Below are positions 33,835 through 47,435 of a stretch of DNA of 64,000 nucleotides, in pieces. The notes under the pieces are model-generated. The model was not told the DNA's origin and searched no databases. It worked only from the letters and a program-made list of their open reading frames with translations. A program made the translations under genes and the position numbers. Source of the stretch: Daphnia carinata. Taxonomy: Eukaryota > Arthropoda > Branchiopoda > Diplostraca > Daphniidae. Every line of letters begins with the position of its first letter. Position 1 is the first letter of the stretch. The stretch is taken from contig NC_081333.1 of assembly GCF_022539665.2 (NCBI RefSeq), positions 310,001 to 374,000 on the forward strand, written 5' to 3'.

Positions 33835-35207
33835 AATCAAATGAACAAACGTAGATCCTGCAAAAGACGACACTGTAACATTGTCGAAGTATAAGATGTT
33901 TCAATCACAAATAAAAAATGTTTCAATTAAATTTTTTATCCAAATGAACCGTGACCTTTTAAACTACGTTTTTGATTTTAGCATTCTGATTGTTTGTACT
34001 GCATCGCACGTCTTGATTCGATTTTCGTTTACAGGTGAAAGAATCATTGGTTGAATTTCCTTGGTTGCAAGTAAAAAAACATTTCAGAAGCATCGAGATT
34101 GGTTGAACTTACACGTTCCATCGCCGACAGCAAATTACAGTCATTTTTTCTTAGACCCGATATTAAATTCATGTTCATACGCCCTGATGAATTCGCCCCA
34201 ATGGCTTCGAATATTACCGAGTTCATTGAATTTCGCCACAGTTGCAGCACTTGAAACGGATGGCGTTGGCGGAGTTAATTATCTCTGGGCGTTGGCTTTT
34301 ATGTTGTCTGCTTTTGCTCCAACAGATCCTGATAGACATCGATTTAGCTGATGGCAATTGTTGGTTATTAGGAAAGTTATCGTTCGAATTACTTTCGAAT
34401 AGGAAATATGATGTCATTCAATTGTTTCTTCTTTTCATCGATCACTTGTTTCAGTCATCTAATTGCAATGAGCATTTTATTTTAAATCAGCAATTCCCAA
34501 ATCGAAACGACCTTGGTTGATTTTTTCTTATTCTTGTCAACGCTGGCACAAATTGCTTTTGGCGAAGTAGGATCCCAGCTATTTCTGTCTACACAGTTCC
34601 TTTCCTCCGTAACATTAGTCTAGTGATTCAGCTCTGTGAGTTAGGACGTAACAGATGTTTTTAGTGGGACATTGTTCGCTTTCAGTGTGCACTTTAGCCG
34701 CCATTTTGTACTGAAACAAATGAAGCAGATGGATCAGTCTAGTAGCCGAACGCCCTGCCACGACTCGTTTTACTTCAGAAACAGTTAGTAAAATCTCTAC
34801 ATTTTGCATCATTTGCAGTGAATCGAATGGGTTTTGTTTGCAGATTTGTAATTCTTGTCTATTTTTTGTTATTTTTATACTTAGACAGATAAAGGGACGT
34901 TTAATTTCATCCCACGTCGTTTCAATGGTTTCCCAATAATATCTTCAAATTGTTAAAGTTTTCGTGCTCTGCATCTATACCAATGGGGGGGATTATTATT
35001 CTTTGCAGTTATCCTTCAAATTAGTCTTGACAAAAGTTTTAACAACGGTCAAATAGGTGTCGTTTAAAAGAAAATGACGTGGGGTGCGTTGTTTAGAAAG
35101 GCCTGTATTGTTGCCGATACGCTTTGGGACCCCATTAGCTTGGTTATAATCATAACAAATTATTTTCCATGGCGCATTCAACTTATAAGTAAATCTCTCT
35201 TTATCTT
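33835..35207. other. 3' flank of the kinase/WD40 gene and intergenic DNA
   Basis: 33835-33990 is the 3' flank shared with 15686-15830. Beyond it, open stretches at 34061-34351 and 34242-34520 have no recognisable protein or splice partners. 34600-35200 holds nothing I can support. Confidence 0.45.
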
Positions 35208-35297
35208 CCAAAGAACATTATCCTCTTAGCTAATGGTAAGAAAGTCCAAGACAAAAATGAACGCTTTAATGTAATTGGTCAAATAACCATCCATTAG
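35208..35297 (+). pseudogene. Duplicated 3' end of the DUF4832 gene
   Basis: Encodes ILLANGKKVQDKNERFNVIG and ends QITIH plus stop, matching the end of the gene at 25920-25996 with a few substitutions. The downstream flank also matches (gttgtggaggtgaaataata). Nothing of the rest of the gene is present, so this is debris carried along by a segmental duplication. Confidence 0.8.
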
Positions 35298-35399
35298 GCT
35301 ACATAACCCCACTGTTTATGGTTTTTTCTTTTGTCTTTATCATGAAAAGGTTGTGGAGGTGAAATAATATTGCAGTGAGAAATATAGCTCAGCTTTCAA

Positions 35400-36665
35400 G
35401 GAATTTCAAGAGTATGGTCTTGCTGGCTTTTTTATCTTCTGGAATAATATTCCATTGGTGATCATTCGCAGTAAAAGTCGATGAAGTCAAAAGCCAAACC
35501 TTACCCTTCCTCCATTATTTCTACGCGCCATTTTTGCACCTCTAGCGGGAATGCTCCGAACTATGCCAGTCACACTCAGCAGTGGGGTAATATTTAGCAG
35601 TGAATTGCCGCGCGCGACGTTAAGTAAAATACATTCTCACGTGCTGCATACCTTTTCTCTTTGTCTCCGTATTTAGCCAAAATCAGATCTACAGTTGAAT
35701 TCGTTATGCCAGGCCATTTTTGGTTGGGTTCCATACCAACAAATTTAAAAAGTATTCAAGAATACCTTGATGTTGCTGCTGATTATGAAGCAACAGATGT
35801 ATCTGTTAGCTATTCGAGTATGACCTTTCAAAAGCATGATCTATCATCTCGAAGGTTTATGTTATTTTCTTTCCCAGGTCGCCCGTATGCTCTTAAGCAA
35901 GGAATTAGTCTATTGAGAGATAAAGAAGACCTGGAATTTTTGCTTAATCTGATAGAATGGCTTTGGGGAAGGAAAGAAGAACTGAAGTCCCTGAAGGTAC
36001 GACTTCTACAAACTAATCTAATGATGCAGTGAAATGACATTTTCTTAATGGAGGTGGGTAAATTCATTGTATTTATTATTTGTTGTGGTCTCAGACAGTA
36101 TGTGATCTAGTTGAGGCTCAACTTCATGTTGAAAATGTTGCTTCTAATCTTTTAATCTGGGCTGAAAGTGGATTCCAGTTACTCCCAGTTAATCGGCTCA
36201 ACAAGTAAGATAAATATTATATTTCCTGTCACATGTTTAGAAGAAACTGTTTCTTATGCATTTACAGAATTGTTGTTGGGGCATTCTTCAGTGCCAAAAT
36301 ATTGATGAATGTGTGCTCAATCTTTGGCAAGCTAAACAAAGAAATGGCCAAAAACAAAAAGTATTTCTTTTATATTTAATTTATTGTCTCAATTTAACTA
36401 TTGTGTGTGTATTTGTAGATATTTCAGTTTACACATTGTCAACATGACAAATTGCAGACTTCCTTCCTATCTGAGGTAAAAAAATGCATATTAAATCTCT
36501 CCAAGAGGATGTTTAATATTCTACGGGATTGTTCCTGAGTAGTGTCTGTAAGATAATGGACATCATGAGTTTCTCAGTTTTGATTCTAGGTGATGCCTAA
36601 CATATTGACAACTTTGAAGCACAAATCCAACCCACATCCTGTTATTTCATGAATAAGTAAGTAAA
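35400..36665 (+). pseudogene. VTA1/LIP5-like module, copy C (disabled)
   Basis: Exons about 35680-35817, 35878-35996, 36095-36204, 36268-36360 and onward encode PTNLKSIQEYLDVAADYE, RPYALKQGISLL, LVEAQLHVENVASNLL and KILMNVCSIFGKL. It is the best preserved of the three copies across the first four exons, but has TGA at 36650 where copy A reads GAA in HPVISE. No start codon with a leader and no VTA1 C-terminus were found. Confidence 0.6.
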
Positions 36666-36689
36666 ACCCATAACTTTCAATTTTACAGT

Positions 36690-37075
36690 GAGGAAAACCG
36701 TTCGCGTTACACGTAGAGTTTAGGCTTTCGATTTAGGATAAACCTGAAATCATGTTTTCCACTTTCAACTGGAAATTCGCTAGGCTAGGGAAATCGATGC
36801 TGGTATATGTAATGGAAGTGTGAATGGATCCCATTTAATTTATTTTCCTTTTCACGAATTACAGTTGGTTGTTAAGCCGTTTTATCAGGTCAGAGTTCAT
36901 GAAGCTGGACTGTATTTAGCTACTTAAAACGAGCTGAGCTTGGTTTATTTTAAAATAATGTAAAAATGACCGTTTGGATTGGAAACACCCCAAAATTTTA
37001 CGATTTCAGCTGGAGATTCATAAGGCTAGGGAAAATGCCGCTACGTGTTTGGAATGAGAACAAAATTTGTCTTCT
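36690..37075. repeat. Repeat R4, copy 3 and a partial fourth
   Basis: 36690-36885 matches 22825-23035 along its whole length, including the ggttgttaagccg end. 36975-37070 is a shorter, diverged repeat of its middle part (cagctggagattc, aaggctagggaaa). Confidence 0.65.
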
Positions 37076-37329
37076 TTTCAGGAATTCTCGTGTGAGGTGC
37101 AAAGTATTTAAAATAGTTGTAAAAAACAAGAAACTTAGATGATCGATAAATTTCTAGTTATTCTTGTTGAATATTGACTACCCGTTCGCCTTGTTACGTT
37201 GGCTTATTTTACATGAAAAACGCGGGCTGTATACTGATCGTCTGTTTTTCATGTAAAATATTTTAACTTTTTTATTTAACCGTTGCCTGTAACGATTTTT
37301 TTTGTAATTGGGAACATGTTTCTCCGTGG

Positions 37330-38870
37330 CAAAATTACAAAGGTAATTTAGATCATATAGAGGCACCAGGTATTCGTGCCAGTGAAACGGTGAGTCCGCT
37401 AAATTTAAAATTCGCATTTTCTATTGATTGGATCACGATAATTATCTATTTAACTGTAAGTTTCCTTTTTTTTTTGTAGGCTTCATCAAAACTGCATAAA
37501 TGGGTGCCTTCCACTACCATTCAAAAGATGCCTAGCAAAAATGCTAGGCAGTTAGGCACCCAAAGATGCGGTCATACCACGTAAACTGATAAAAAGATGT
37601 TCTTATAAAGAGAAAAAACAAAATTTAATTCAGTTTCATAAACTTATTGGAATTATTATTGTTAAAACTATTTAAATTTTTGTTTTAATGGCAGGTATTT
37701 GCCTGGATAATCTCAGTTTGTGATAAGACTGCACGAGAGATGTCGTCCTTCTTGTATAGAACGCCTCATATACTAGATATTTCCGTGTTTGGTATTGTTC
37801 GAGTGCACACTGGTAGGTTAAATAAAAAACAAGCTGAAATTTAAACATGACAAAGATAAGTACGGAAAGGAAGGTGATCTTTTTCCAAAAAGGAAATGAA
37901 TATTCGGAAAGTGCTGGGCAAAGGAAGGCCGGAAATTTGACTAGGGACGGAGAAAAGCATTTTGTGGCTTTCTACATTAACAAAATCATCAATGACCTCT
38001 TCGTTGTCTAATAGGTCCAGCTTTACAATTGCCGCAAAGGGACATCGAATCCCCTAACAGTTAGTTTTCTTCACGTGGAAATTTGTATGGAAGGTACTCA
38101 AATAATTCTTTAATTTTTGCTGAATTTTTCTCATCAATCAGTGAACTCATCTAGAAGGCTGGCCACTGATGTTTGATCGGCAGCCAACGTCATTAAGGGA
38201 GGGCAAGCCGGAAGAGCCTACATTTCGGTTCCTGCCCAATTACCGGAATCTGATCTTTTATCCTCAATCGCTACATCCATTCCTTTTTTCTGTGACATTT
38301 CTCATCGTTCCTGACAGTAAAAAAAAAGGCAAACGGAAATTAGCAGTCACTCACGAAGTAGCTTGAACTCGCGGTAAAATATCCTGCTGGAGCAAAGCAG
38401 TTTTCTTCAGAATTCCTTAACATTCCGAAGAGCTTTTTCTACAGCCTTTACTGCATCTTAGACACTAGCAAAAATTGCCATGTGTAAGGTAAGACATATT
38501 TTTTTTCGCAATTTCAAAAAACGTTCAGTTAAAATTTCTTTTCGATAACCTTTTCTATGGTCAAGATCTGGAGTTAATTGCCGTGGCAAAGCGGCCATAT
38601 CGCACACACGAAAATTGATTGGAAAAGATATAATTCGGAGATAAATCGATGCCGAGTTCAAGTTTGGCTTTAATCAAAATGACACATTTATTCGGTCCAT
38701 TGGACCCTGGAACATCACGAAACAATCACGCTGGGATTAAAAGCGTTTTCTGAGCGAGATATACGGCCAGCTCACGGAAATGGATTCATCACCTCCTGAA
38801 AATTGATTGTTGGCCTGGAATTAATGAGAGCTGCATTGGAAGTATTACCCTTTCTATTAAAAGTTTTTTT
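37330..38870. repeat. Decayed copy of 15.99-16.93 kb
   Basis: Same order of landmarks as 15993-16925: the segment gccagtgaaacggtgag, the block tgcacgagagatgtcgtcct, and ctcctgaaaattgattgttg. Exon frames are interrupted and a small insertion near 37500-37570 adds the hairpin gcctagcaaaaatgctaggc. In copy A this block precedes the VTA1-like module; here it follows copy C, so the units were rearranged. 38050-38690 shows unrelated DNA between two matching parts. Confidence 0.65.
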
Positions 38871-41800
38871 GAATTTTTGCCTGTCGCAATTCCAATCGGC
38901 TTTGACTATTCGCTACTGAATATGGAACTATCGTTTTTTTTTTGTAGTTTAAAGTTAGATTCGAAAGGCAGAATCGTAAAGGATCTGCAACTGTCTACTA
39001 AACTGTAAATCATTGAACTTTTTATAGTTTCTCCTTCGTCTAGGCGCAAACTTTGCAAGCTATCTAGGTAATTGAAAGTCAACGCTCAATTTCCTGGAAT
39101 CGAGTCCGCCCAATAGTCGAAACTCTTTCCGTGTAGGTTTCATCAAATGTTTCGCATGTCGATCGAAAAGTGTTGGGATCGATATTCATATAATGGACAG
39201 AAAGGCCTTTTGCTCATTGAATGCCCTCAAACGCAGCGTGATTAAGTGTTTAACTTTTCGTATAATGAACCATTCATTAATTATTATTCTCAATTTACTA
39301 TAGGCAGCACACCGTAACCAGTCACGTTGGCATTTGGCTTTTTTTTTTGGAAAGCAGTAGATTGAAGCGAGAAGGTGTTCATTTGAAAACAGTGGGACTT
39401 AATGGAACTGCTCAGTCATCACACGAAACCCGTTGGAAGGAAGTGAAGAAACCACAGATTTTCCGAAAGCGTTCGACACGCCCCTTTAGTTTTCTGGCGA
39501 CGGGTGGTTGTTTTTAGAACCAGCGGATCTAAATGAAATAAATCATCCGCTCTATCGAGGCAAGAAAAATGTTTGACTTAAAATTCCCGTAATTATTCCG
39601 TTACCTGTTTAGTTACAGTTATCCGAGTTTTTACGTAACATTGGTTTTATCCCTCTGACCTTAAAAATCGATAAAACAGCTGTTTTAATTCGGAAATCAA
39701 AACAAATAGGAGAAACATTTACCGATATCTACGATGGAGCTGTAACAGAAATGTAGTCGGTATAATTTGTGAAGTTCATAAATGCAATTTCATTTCCTTA
39801 TTGACACAACTCACAGGTTTGACAATGAGGGATCGCGTATTATCGACCTCTGCCCGCACGTCTATCGCGAATTGTTCATATCTTGCCTGAAGGATCCCGT
39901 ATGATTGATTCTACAGTTTGATCACAACTTGGTTCGTGCGTCGAAAATAGTAGCAACGAAACGAATCAAGTTGAGACATCTTTTGGCGTGCAAGGACGTT
40001 ATCAACGTTTCCCAAATTTTCCTTCCGGATCTGTTGGGCAACACGAAAAGACGATGGGAAAACCGTGCCCTCCTCATCGTGCACGTCTTGTGACGTGTGC
40101 AAGTTTGTGCGTGCAATCGCATCTGATGCGACGTGAAACGGAATTCTAAAAATACGGACGTTGACAGCCGGCCGACCGGAAGAATCCACAGTAATCTACT
40201 AAAAATGCTATACATCCATTAGCGTCTAACCAAGTTATCTATTTTTATTTTTTAGGATTCCGTCAGCGGAATCGAGCGGAATTAACCCACTATCTACACA
40301 AGGATATTATCTGAATCATTCTTTCCGTTTCTTCAATCGATAACGGAGGAGTTAAGGAGTCTATCCAGGACTAAATCTATTTATCTGTATGTGTCGTATA
40401 AAATTGCCGTCCAGGGCAATAGCAGTCTTGCAATCAAGTTGTTGTGTCCCCAAACTGATTGGATACACAACACGGGTAAGTTGAAGGGATACAGAAAGAA
40501 AGAACTTGCATTTTCTTTTCTTTCTTTTTCAAGTGGTGTACACGAACCCTACACGCTGACAATGGAACACAAGCCTCAAAGCTGATTGTAAGATTCGCCA
40601 TCCATGATAACATTTTCGCCTCGAGAGATGATCGAGTTCTACGAGAAGTATCAATTGCACTAACGTTTACTGACTAGTACAAAATAACTCATAGACACGC
40701 AATCTTGTGTGGAGATATGCAAAGAGCTGAGCTGTTGAGCGGCTTGCTTTCTTCATTATACGGGCGGGGTTTTCCCCGCTGTAACGCATGTTCGTGCTAT
40801 TGGATATACTAAAAAGAAAAAGGACTGAACGTCGATAAGAAGGGGAAAAGTTTGTCCGGAGGGAGATGGCAAAGATTATCCGCGTGACCAACTAAAGAGA
40901 GACAAAGCCCCGGCTTTATTACTATAACGTGAGTAAAACTGCTGCTTGCCGAGTTTCGATCAATATTTTCGTGTCTTCCTTGAAACAGGTGAAGTGAAAG
41001 GGTAACTCGACGACACACAAGATCCGGGAGAAAAAAGAAAGGATTACAAGTACATGTCATGTGTAAGTACTTGTAAATTCTTCTAAGGGTTTTGCTCAAT
41101 CATTTTACCAATATCTTGATTTTTGACATTTCGTAGAGGAGTCTTCAAGATAAGCTTTGGAGATAAAGAAGAGCAAAAAAAAAAAAGCCCAATAACTTGA
41201 ACGTCAACGGAGGACAGTCGGTTTATTGGATGAAACAGGATCTCATTGATTCGAAACGTCAACACAAGAAAAGGAGGGAAAAAATCCTAACTTGACGTCA
41301 GATCAAACAATGGGGAAAAAAACGCGAGGCAAAGGCTAAGTGAATCAAGAAACAAGAACTATTGTACCATACTACACAAGAGCACAAAATTAATCATCCG
41401 AGAAGGACCCGTTGTAATAACAATTCGAGAAACGACGAGGAAATTATTTGGAATCCTTTGTATTTTGCAGCAGACGAAATGAATTAATGATTCAACTTTA
41501 AAAACATCGTCTGAATGATGAAAGACGTTCATTTTCTTTCATGTTTGTATTCCTGTAGAGTTAACGATGTCGTGTAAAATAGCAAAAAGAGAATTAAAGT
41601 TGAAAATAAATGTGGGGTGGCCATTAGGCAATCAAGAAGCGTGTTCACCATGTCGGACCTTGCCGTAGGTGCATGCTACTTGAGCTGTCACTCTTTTGCA
41701 CGCTCTCAACTCTCCCCTATTAAGTGTGTATACGGATTCTAAACACATCCACCGTTGGACCAGACCTGTGTGTGTTTTTTCTTTGTTCTATTAAAAAGAA

Positions 41801-43022
41801 GCCCTTATTTTATTTTTTTCCCGTCCTTCGGAAAGTCGAAAATCGTTAACATGACTGTTAGGGGAAAAAGGAGGAATGTAAGGTGATTTCGCTATACTCA
41901 AACGAATGGTGACTAGCAGTAAAAGAGAAATTTTCACTTGGAAAAAAAAAGATGGCGGTAAAACATTCCAGATGTTCTTTTTATTAGCCTATTACCATTA
42001 GTTTTCTCAAATGAGATTCGATAGCGTAAAGTGTGTTTTACGTATCTGTTAAGGGTTTATTAGGGTGGGGGGATAAAAGGAAATCGGATCGATAATAGGG
42101 GAGGTTGAAGTGCTATTATCTGATGGGATTTTATTATTTTTCTGTTGTCTGTGATGAGGCTATAACGCCAAGATGATTCACTTACACACGCTTCAGCTCT
42201 AGAATAAAGAATTTTTGGTGAATCAGCGTGTGTGCGTTTGTGGGGGAAGGATCAACATCCGGGATTTCTTCACTGATTTTCGTGGCCTCCCCCCTCTGTT
42301 TCACTGAAAGACGCAATGATGACGCGAGCCACAATTCATTTTGACCACTTTGTCATGAGACAACATATTGATTTTATTGATTCAATATTTCTCATACGGT
42401 AATGTTTGCTTTGACATTATTTTAATATTATTAACATGAAAGATGGCTCCCGAAACTAGACAAATGAACACAAAGTGGAAAATATTTGTCAATAAAACTG
42501 TTTGCCTATTTCTTGTTTGTTATTGAGAACTTCAAGGACGCCTTGTGGTGTGTAATGCCATATGTACACATATGCAGACTATTCAACGTTAACGTCACGG
42601 ATGATGGACCACGGCCAGGTGGCAGTACAAGGAACCTGCTGATGAAACGAGACCCATAAAAGACTTTGGGAAAAAAACATGAGTCACCATTATGTGGCGG
42701 CCCCTATCGTTTTGCATAAATTTTTTCTTTTCCCCACCCATTCAGGTCTGACTGAGTTGCTTTGCAAAGACACATCGATCGAAAAACTTACGAAAAATAC
42801 CCAGACCCTCCTATTACGCGAACAACGGATATAGAACACGACAATAAAACATTTCCATGTTTCTAATCAATATGGATTTCCGTCTTTCACGTACTTTTCA
42901 CATCGTTGTTGGTACTCAGACGGATCTCTAAGTTTGTTATTTTTTATTTCATTTTTCTTTCTCGACGTGTACACCCAAACTAGCCGCTAGAGGCGCTAAT
43001 GTCTTATGACTCGCCTAACGCC
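38871..43022. other. Long intergenic region, no gene seen
   Basis: Four kilobases without a coding exon I can support. Open stretches at 39905-40215 (both strands) and 40391-40585 have no recognisable protein. It may hold distal 5' UTR exons or enhancers of the tetraspanin gene. Several poly-A/T runs and purine-rich tracts occur around 41000-41300. Confidence 0.45.
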
Positions 43023-43045
43023 TTAAAAAGAATTTACCGTTCAGT
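43023..43045 (+). promoter_or_regulatory. Tetraspanin core promoter (TCAGT initiator)
   Basis: TCAGT at 43041-43045 (accgttcagtcgttg) lies about 160 bp before the ATG, with an AT-rich ttaaaaag about 18 bp upstream. The spacing is short for a true TATA box, so only the initiator is a fair call. Confidence 0.4.
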
Positions 43046-43203
43046 CGTTGCTCAGACGTCTTGATAACCGAAGGGCCATTGTGAGACACGAAGACACGTA
43101 CGACACATTGTTGGTCGAGAGATTTCAACGTTTAAAACGTCCTTGGTCGTTTAGGTTTTTAAAAAAGTTATTACTTTTTGTTTTGTAATCAAGTTATTTG
43201 AAA

Positions 43204-44701
43204 ATGGAGACGGGAATGAAATTCATCAAATATTTGCTCTTCATCTTCAACCTGCTGTTTGCCGTGAGTCAAAATTATGTCAAGTTTTTCTTTTTATCTG
43301 GATTTCAAAAACGCCCCTTGTATGTGTGCGTCGTTTTTAATTTCATGTGTTTACGTGGCGTTCCCGTTGTTGCAATCCCATTTTTTATGTTTCGCGTCGT
43401 CTAGTTTTTATCTTGATGTAGTTCAAAGCAGGGGGGAAAAAGGAGGCGCTTTTGTTTGCAACATGGTCTGAAATCTATTAAACGTGGGCTTACCTTTTCC
43501 GGGAAATAAAAGAAAAAAAAAGTAACGGTTGATAAGTTCCTTCTGAAAACGAATGGCCGACAATATTCCATTTGCTGCCATGGGCAACCGTGTCAACACA
43601 TCGAGCTGTATTTGAAAACTTGTTCCAACTACGTCTCTTAGGTAGTTTCTCTTTCCTTTTTTTTTTTTTTTGTAGGTTTTAACTACCCTTTGCAGTAGTA
43701 GAGTCGTGTTCAATCTTGTGGCGTGGATGACTGCTCTCTTGCTATTGTATTTTGTGTCAGAGGGGTGCTCGGTCGTAAATTGTGTCTGGGAAAGCACGAT
43801 CCTCGTGTGTGTTTCGTGGCAGTCGTTTGGGGCAGCCAACCCCTTATAATATATACGATGTTAATAACCTTTTTATTGCCATTTTTTGTTACTTTTTCTC
43901 ATCACAGGTTTCGGGCATCACGCTCATCATAACAGCGGCAGTGATTCAGGGACTCTACTCGACGTATCTGGATTTCTTGGGAAATGAATTCCATTCAGCC
44001 CCCATGCTCTTCATCATTGTTGGTGTCGTCATCTTCCTGGTGGCCTTCTTTGGCTGCTGTGGTGCTGTCAGAGAAAGCAACTGCATGATGATTACAGTAA
44101 GTCCCGATTTAACACGTTTATTTGGCAAAGTACTGATGAAGTTTTGAATTTTATAGTTCTCAGTCTTCCTTGGACTCATTTTCATCTGTGAATTGGCTGG
44201 AGGCATTGCTGCTTATGTTCTGCGTAATGATGTCGATGTCATCCTCACTGAGAACATGTACAAGGCTCAACAGCAGTATAATGTTACCGGACATGAAGGA
44301 GTGACAGAGACCTGGAACATCATGCAAAATGAAGTATGTTGGATTACATAATTTCATATTAGAAGGATTTCCTTAATTTAAATTGTGTCATGCAGGTCCA
44401 TTGCTGTGGTGTCCAAAATTACACAGACTGGGCCAACACAACCTTCAGCCATGGAGTCAATGTTCCAGATAGCTGCTGCATTGAGTATACAGCAGGCTGC
44501 GGTCTCAATATGATCTTGAGTCCCGACGCAGATCAGAGACTTTGGACTGTTGGATGCGTACCCGAACTTGCAAAGCAAGTAAAACACAAGGCTGGTGTAT
44601 TTGCTGGCATTGGAGTTGGCATTGCATTCATTCAGTTGATTGGCATTGTCTTCGCCTGTCTGCTGGCCAAGGCTATTCGAGGAAGTTACCATTCCGTTTA
44701 A
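43204..44701 (+). CDS. CD63-like tetraspanin
   Basis: Four-pass membrane organiser of endosomal and cell-surface microdomains. Exons 43204-43263, 43908-44096, 44157-44333 and 44396-44701 join in frame into 243 residues. Features in order: cytoplasmic start and TM1 (METGMKFIKYLLFIFNLLFA), small loop, TM2 (MLFIIVGVVIFLVAFFGCC), TM3 (FSVFLGLIFICELAGGIAAY), large loop with the diagnostic HCCGVQNYTDW and VPDSCC motifs, TM4 (FAGIGVGIAFIQLIGIVFAC) and a short tail. The sequence around the CCG motif and the length fit the CD63 group. The tail GSYHSV has no clear GYxxI lysosomal signal. The first intron (644 bp) is unusually long for this window and may carry regulatory DNA. Confidence 0.93.
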
Positions 44702-45661
44702 ATTTATAATTAAGAGCGTCCAAGCAAAAAGAAAAGTCGAGTTTAATCATTGAAACCGCACTTGAAGCTCGTCATTAACGTAAAAAAACACGGGCACTTT
44801 TTAAAAATGAAGTTGAAAGAAATCCGCCTGTCTTCGATATCTTCTATTATTCTTGTTATGTCTTGAAAATCAAGTCTAGTTTGGAAAGTGAAAAGTTAAA
44901 AAAAAAAAATATTATATGAAATTTTATTTTTTTTTCTTTTTACTTTGGTCATTTTATACATTTCGATTTGAAACAATTAGGGATGCAATATTTTTTTCTG
45001 TTTCTTTCGTTTGAAAAAGTTTATCCCGGTATTGTCATCTTAAATCTTTCCCAAGAAATTCGTCTGCGAGTCTTTAAATCCGAAACGAATGATGGATGTA
45101 GATATTAATAAATGAAGGTTTTACATTTCTATTGATATTCAACTAACGAATTTTTTAAACAAAGTTGTGTATTTTCTTCTACCTCTGCACTTCCAAGAGG
45201 GGAAAAATCAGTAATAAGAATTTCGAATTATGACACGAGAATGGTGAGGGTTTGGGGCTAGGAGGGGGTGGGCGTTGCGACGGGACGTTGAGGTTTTTGC
45301 GTAATTTGCGAATCGACGAAGTCCGGCTTCCATACAGCGAGCTGTGCGTCTTTTTGATAGGAGGGAATTTTTTTTCTTTTTTTAATCTTAGAAAAAAAAA
45401 ATTGGATGTGGACCAGACTAGAGCTTTACAAAAAATCCTCTAGGTGTGCCAAATAATAAAGTGGAGGGTTATAGGAATTACGAAAAAGAAAACAACCAAA
45501 CAAATCAATGAGGATGTGTTGTTTTAATTTTTTTAAAAAGAAAGAAAACTGTAGTTCCATGAGTAGTTGCGGATTTTGACAGATTTTTTTTAAGGGGAGT
45601 AGAAATGAAAGAATAATAAAAAATAATAAAGAAGCTTACAAAAAAAAACTAGGGGAGGAAA
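44702..45661. other. Convergent 3' UTR interval, tetraspanin / UBE2E
   Basis: Contains an aataaa-type signal at about 45108 (gatattaataaatgaagg) suitable for the tetraspanin mRNA. The rest, with long A/T runs, is probably 3' UTR of the minus-strand E2 gene. A 63-residue open stretch at 45252-45443 shows no coding character. Confidence 0.5.
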
Positions 45662-46541
<880 letters not shown>

Positions 46542-47435
46542 GGAGCAGCTGATGATATAATGAGATCTCCAGATCAACCTTTGTTAAGTAGAAACAATTA
46601 ATAATAAAATAACTGAGAGTACAAAAAATTTTGATTGCTAAGTTTTTTAAGGACAAGTATCAGTCTGGAACTTGAACACTATATTACACAAAAATGTTTT
46701 TGTGAGAAAGAATTTACACTTCCATTCTTTAAACAATATTCTAATATTAAATGGTATAACAGTGAGATTGCAATAAAAAAAAACCTATTAAATTTTTAGT
46801 ATATTTTCTCAACCCATTCTTACCCAAGCAAACACACAAAGCCTGAAGAAGACAAAGCCGACGACCAGAAAATACCAACAAAATGTACAAATGAATTTTA
46901 ACGTACCACTCAGTGACTGAACTCAACTACGGAAGGAATGACTTATTCGTTCGAGTTTTAATTTTTCAATAGCAGGAGATGAATTTAAAATAAAAGGATT
47001 GTTTTATTGGGGCGTTCTTACTTCTCGCCCAAGAACGATACAGCCACCGAAATACATACAACAAGACATTAAAGAACTGTTTAGGTTGCCAGTTTTACCA
47101 GCACATTTACCTAAATTGTCTTCTTTCCATTTTGTCTATTCATTTATTTAATTACAATTGATACACGAGAAAATATTTTTTTTTTGTGACTTCCCCCTTT
47201 AAATCTTAGAATATCGACTCAATATTGAATATAAATCTGTTTTGGCCAACCGGCGAATTTACCGCCACCACAATTTCTAATGGCATTGACTATTGTTGTC
47301 GGCTCAATCGCGTGTGTTTCTCCGGTAGAATTTTAAAGTAATTTTTGACGAGGAACCTATACCTTTCAAAATAGCTTTTTGTGTAATACTATTCCTATTT
47401 GTTACGTAAAAAAGCGTTCCGGTTTAGCAAGAGAT
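46542..47435. promoter_or_regulatory. Shared upstream interval, UBE2E (-) and CDK10 (+)
   Basis: 894 bp between two divergent start codons, AT-rich, with no coding exon. Both promoters and 5' UTRs must lie here. I see no TATA box for either, which fits broad housekeeping promoters. Confidence 0.45.

Noticed and set aside
34061-34520. Open stretches after the kinase/WD40 gene
   Set aside because: No homology, no splice signals in register, and overlapping frames on both strands.
39905-40215. Overlapping open frames on both strands
   Set aside because: Random-looking composition, no start context, no splice partners.
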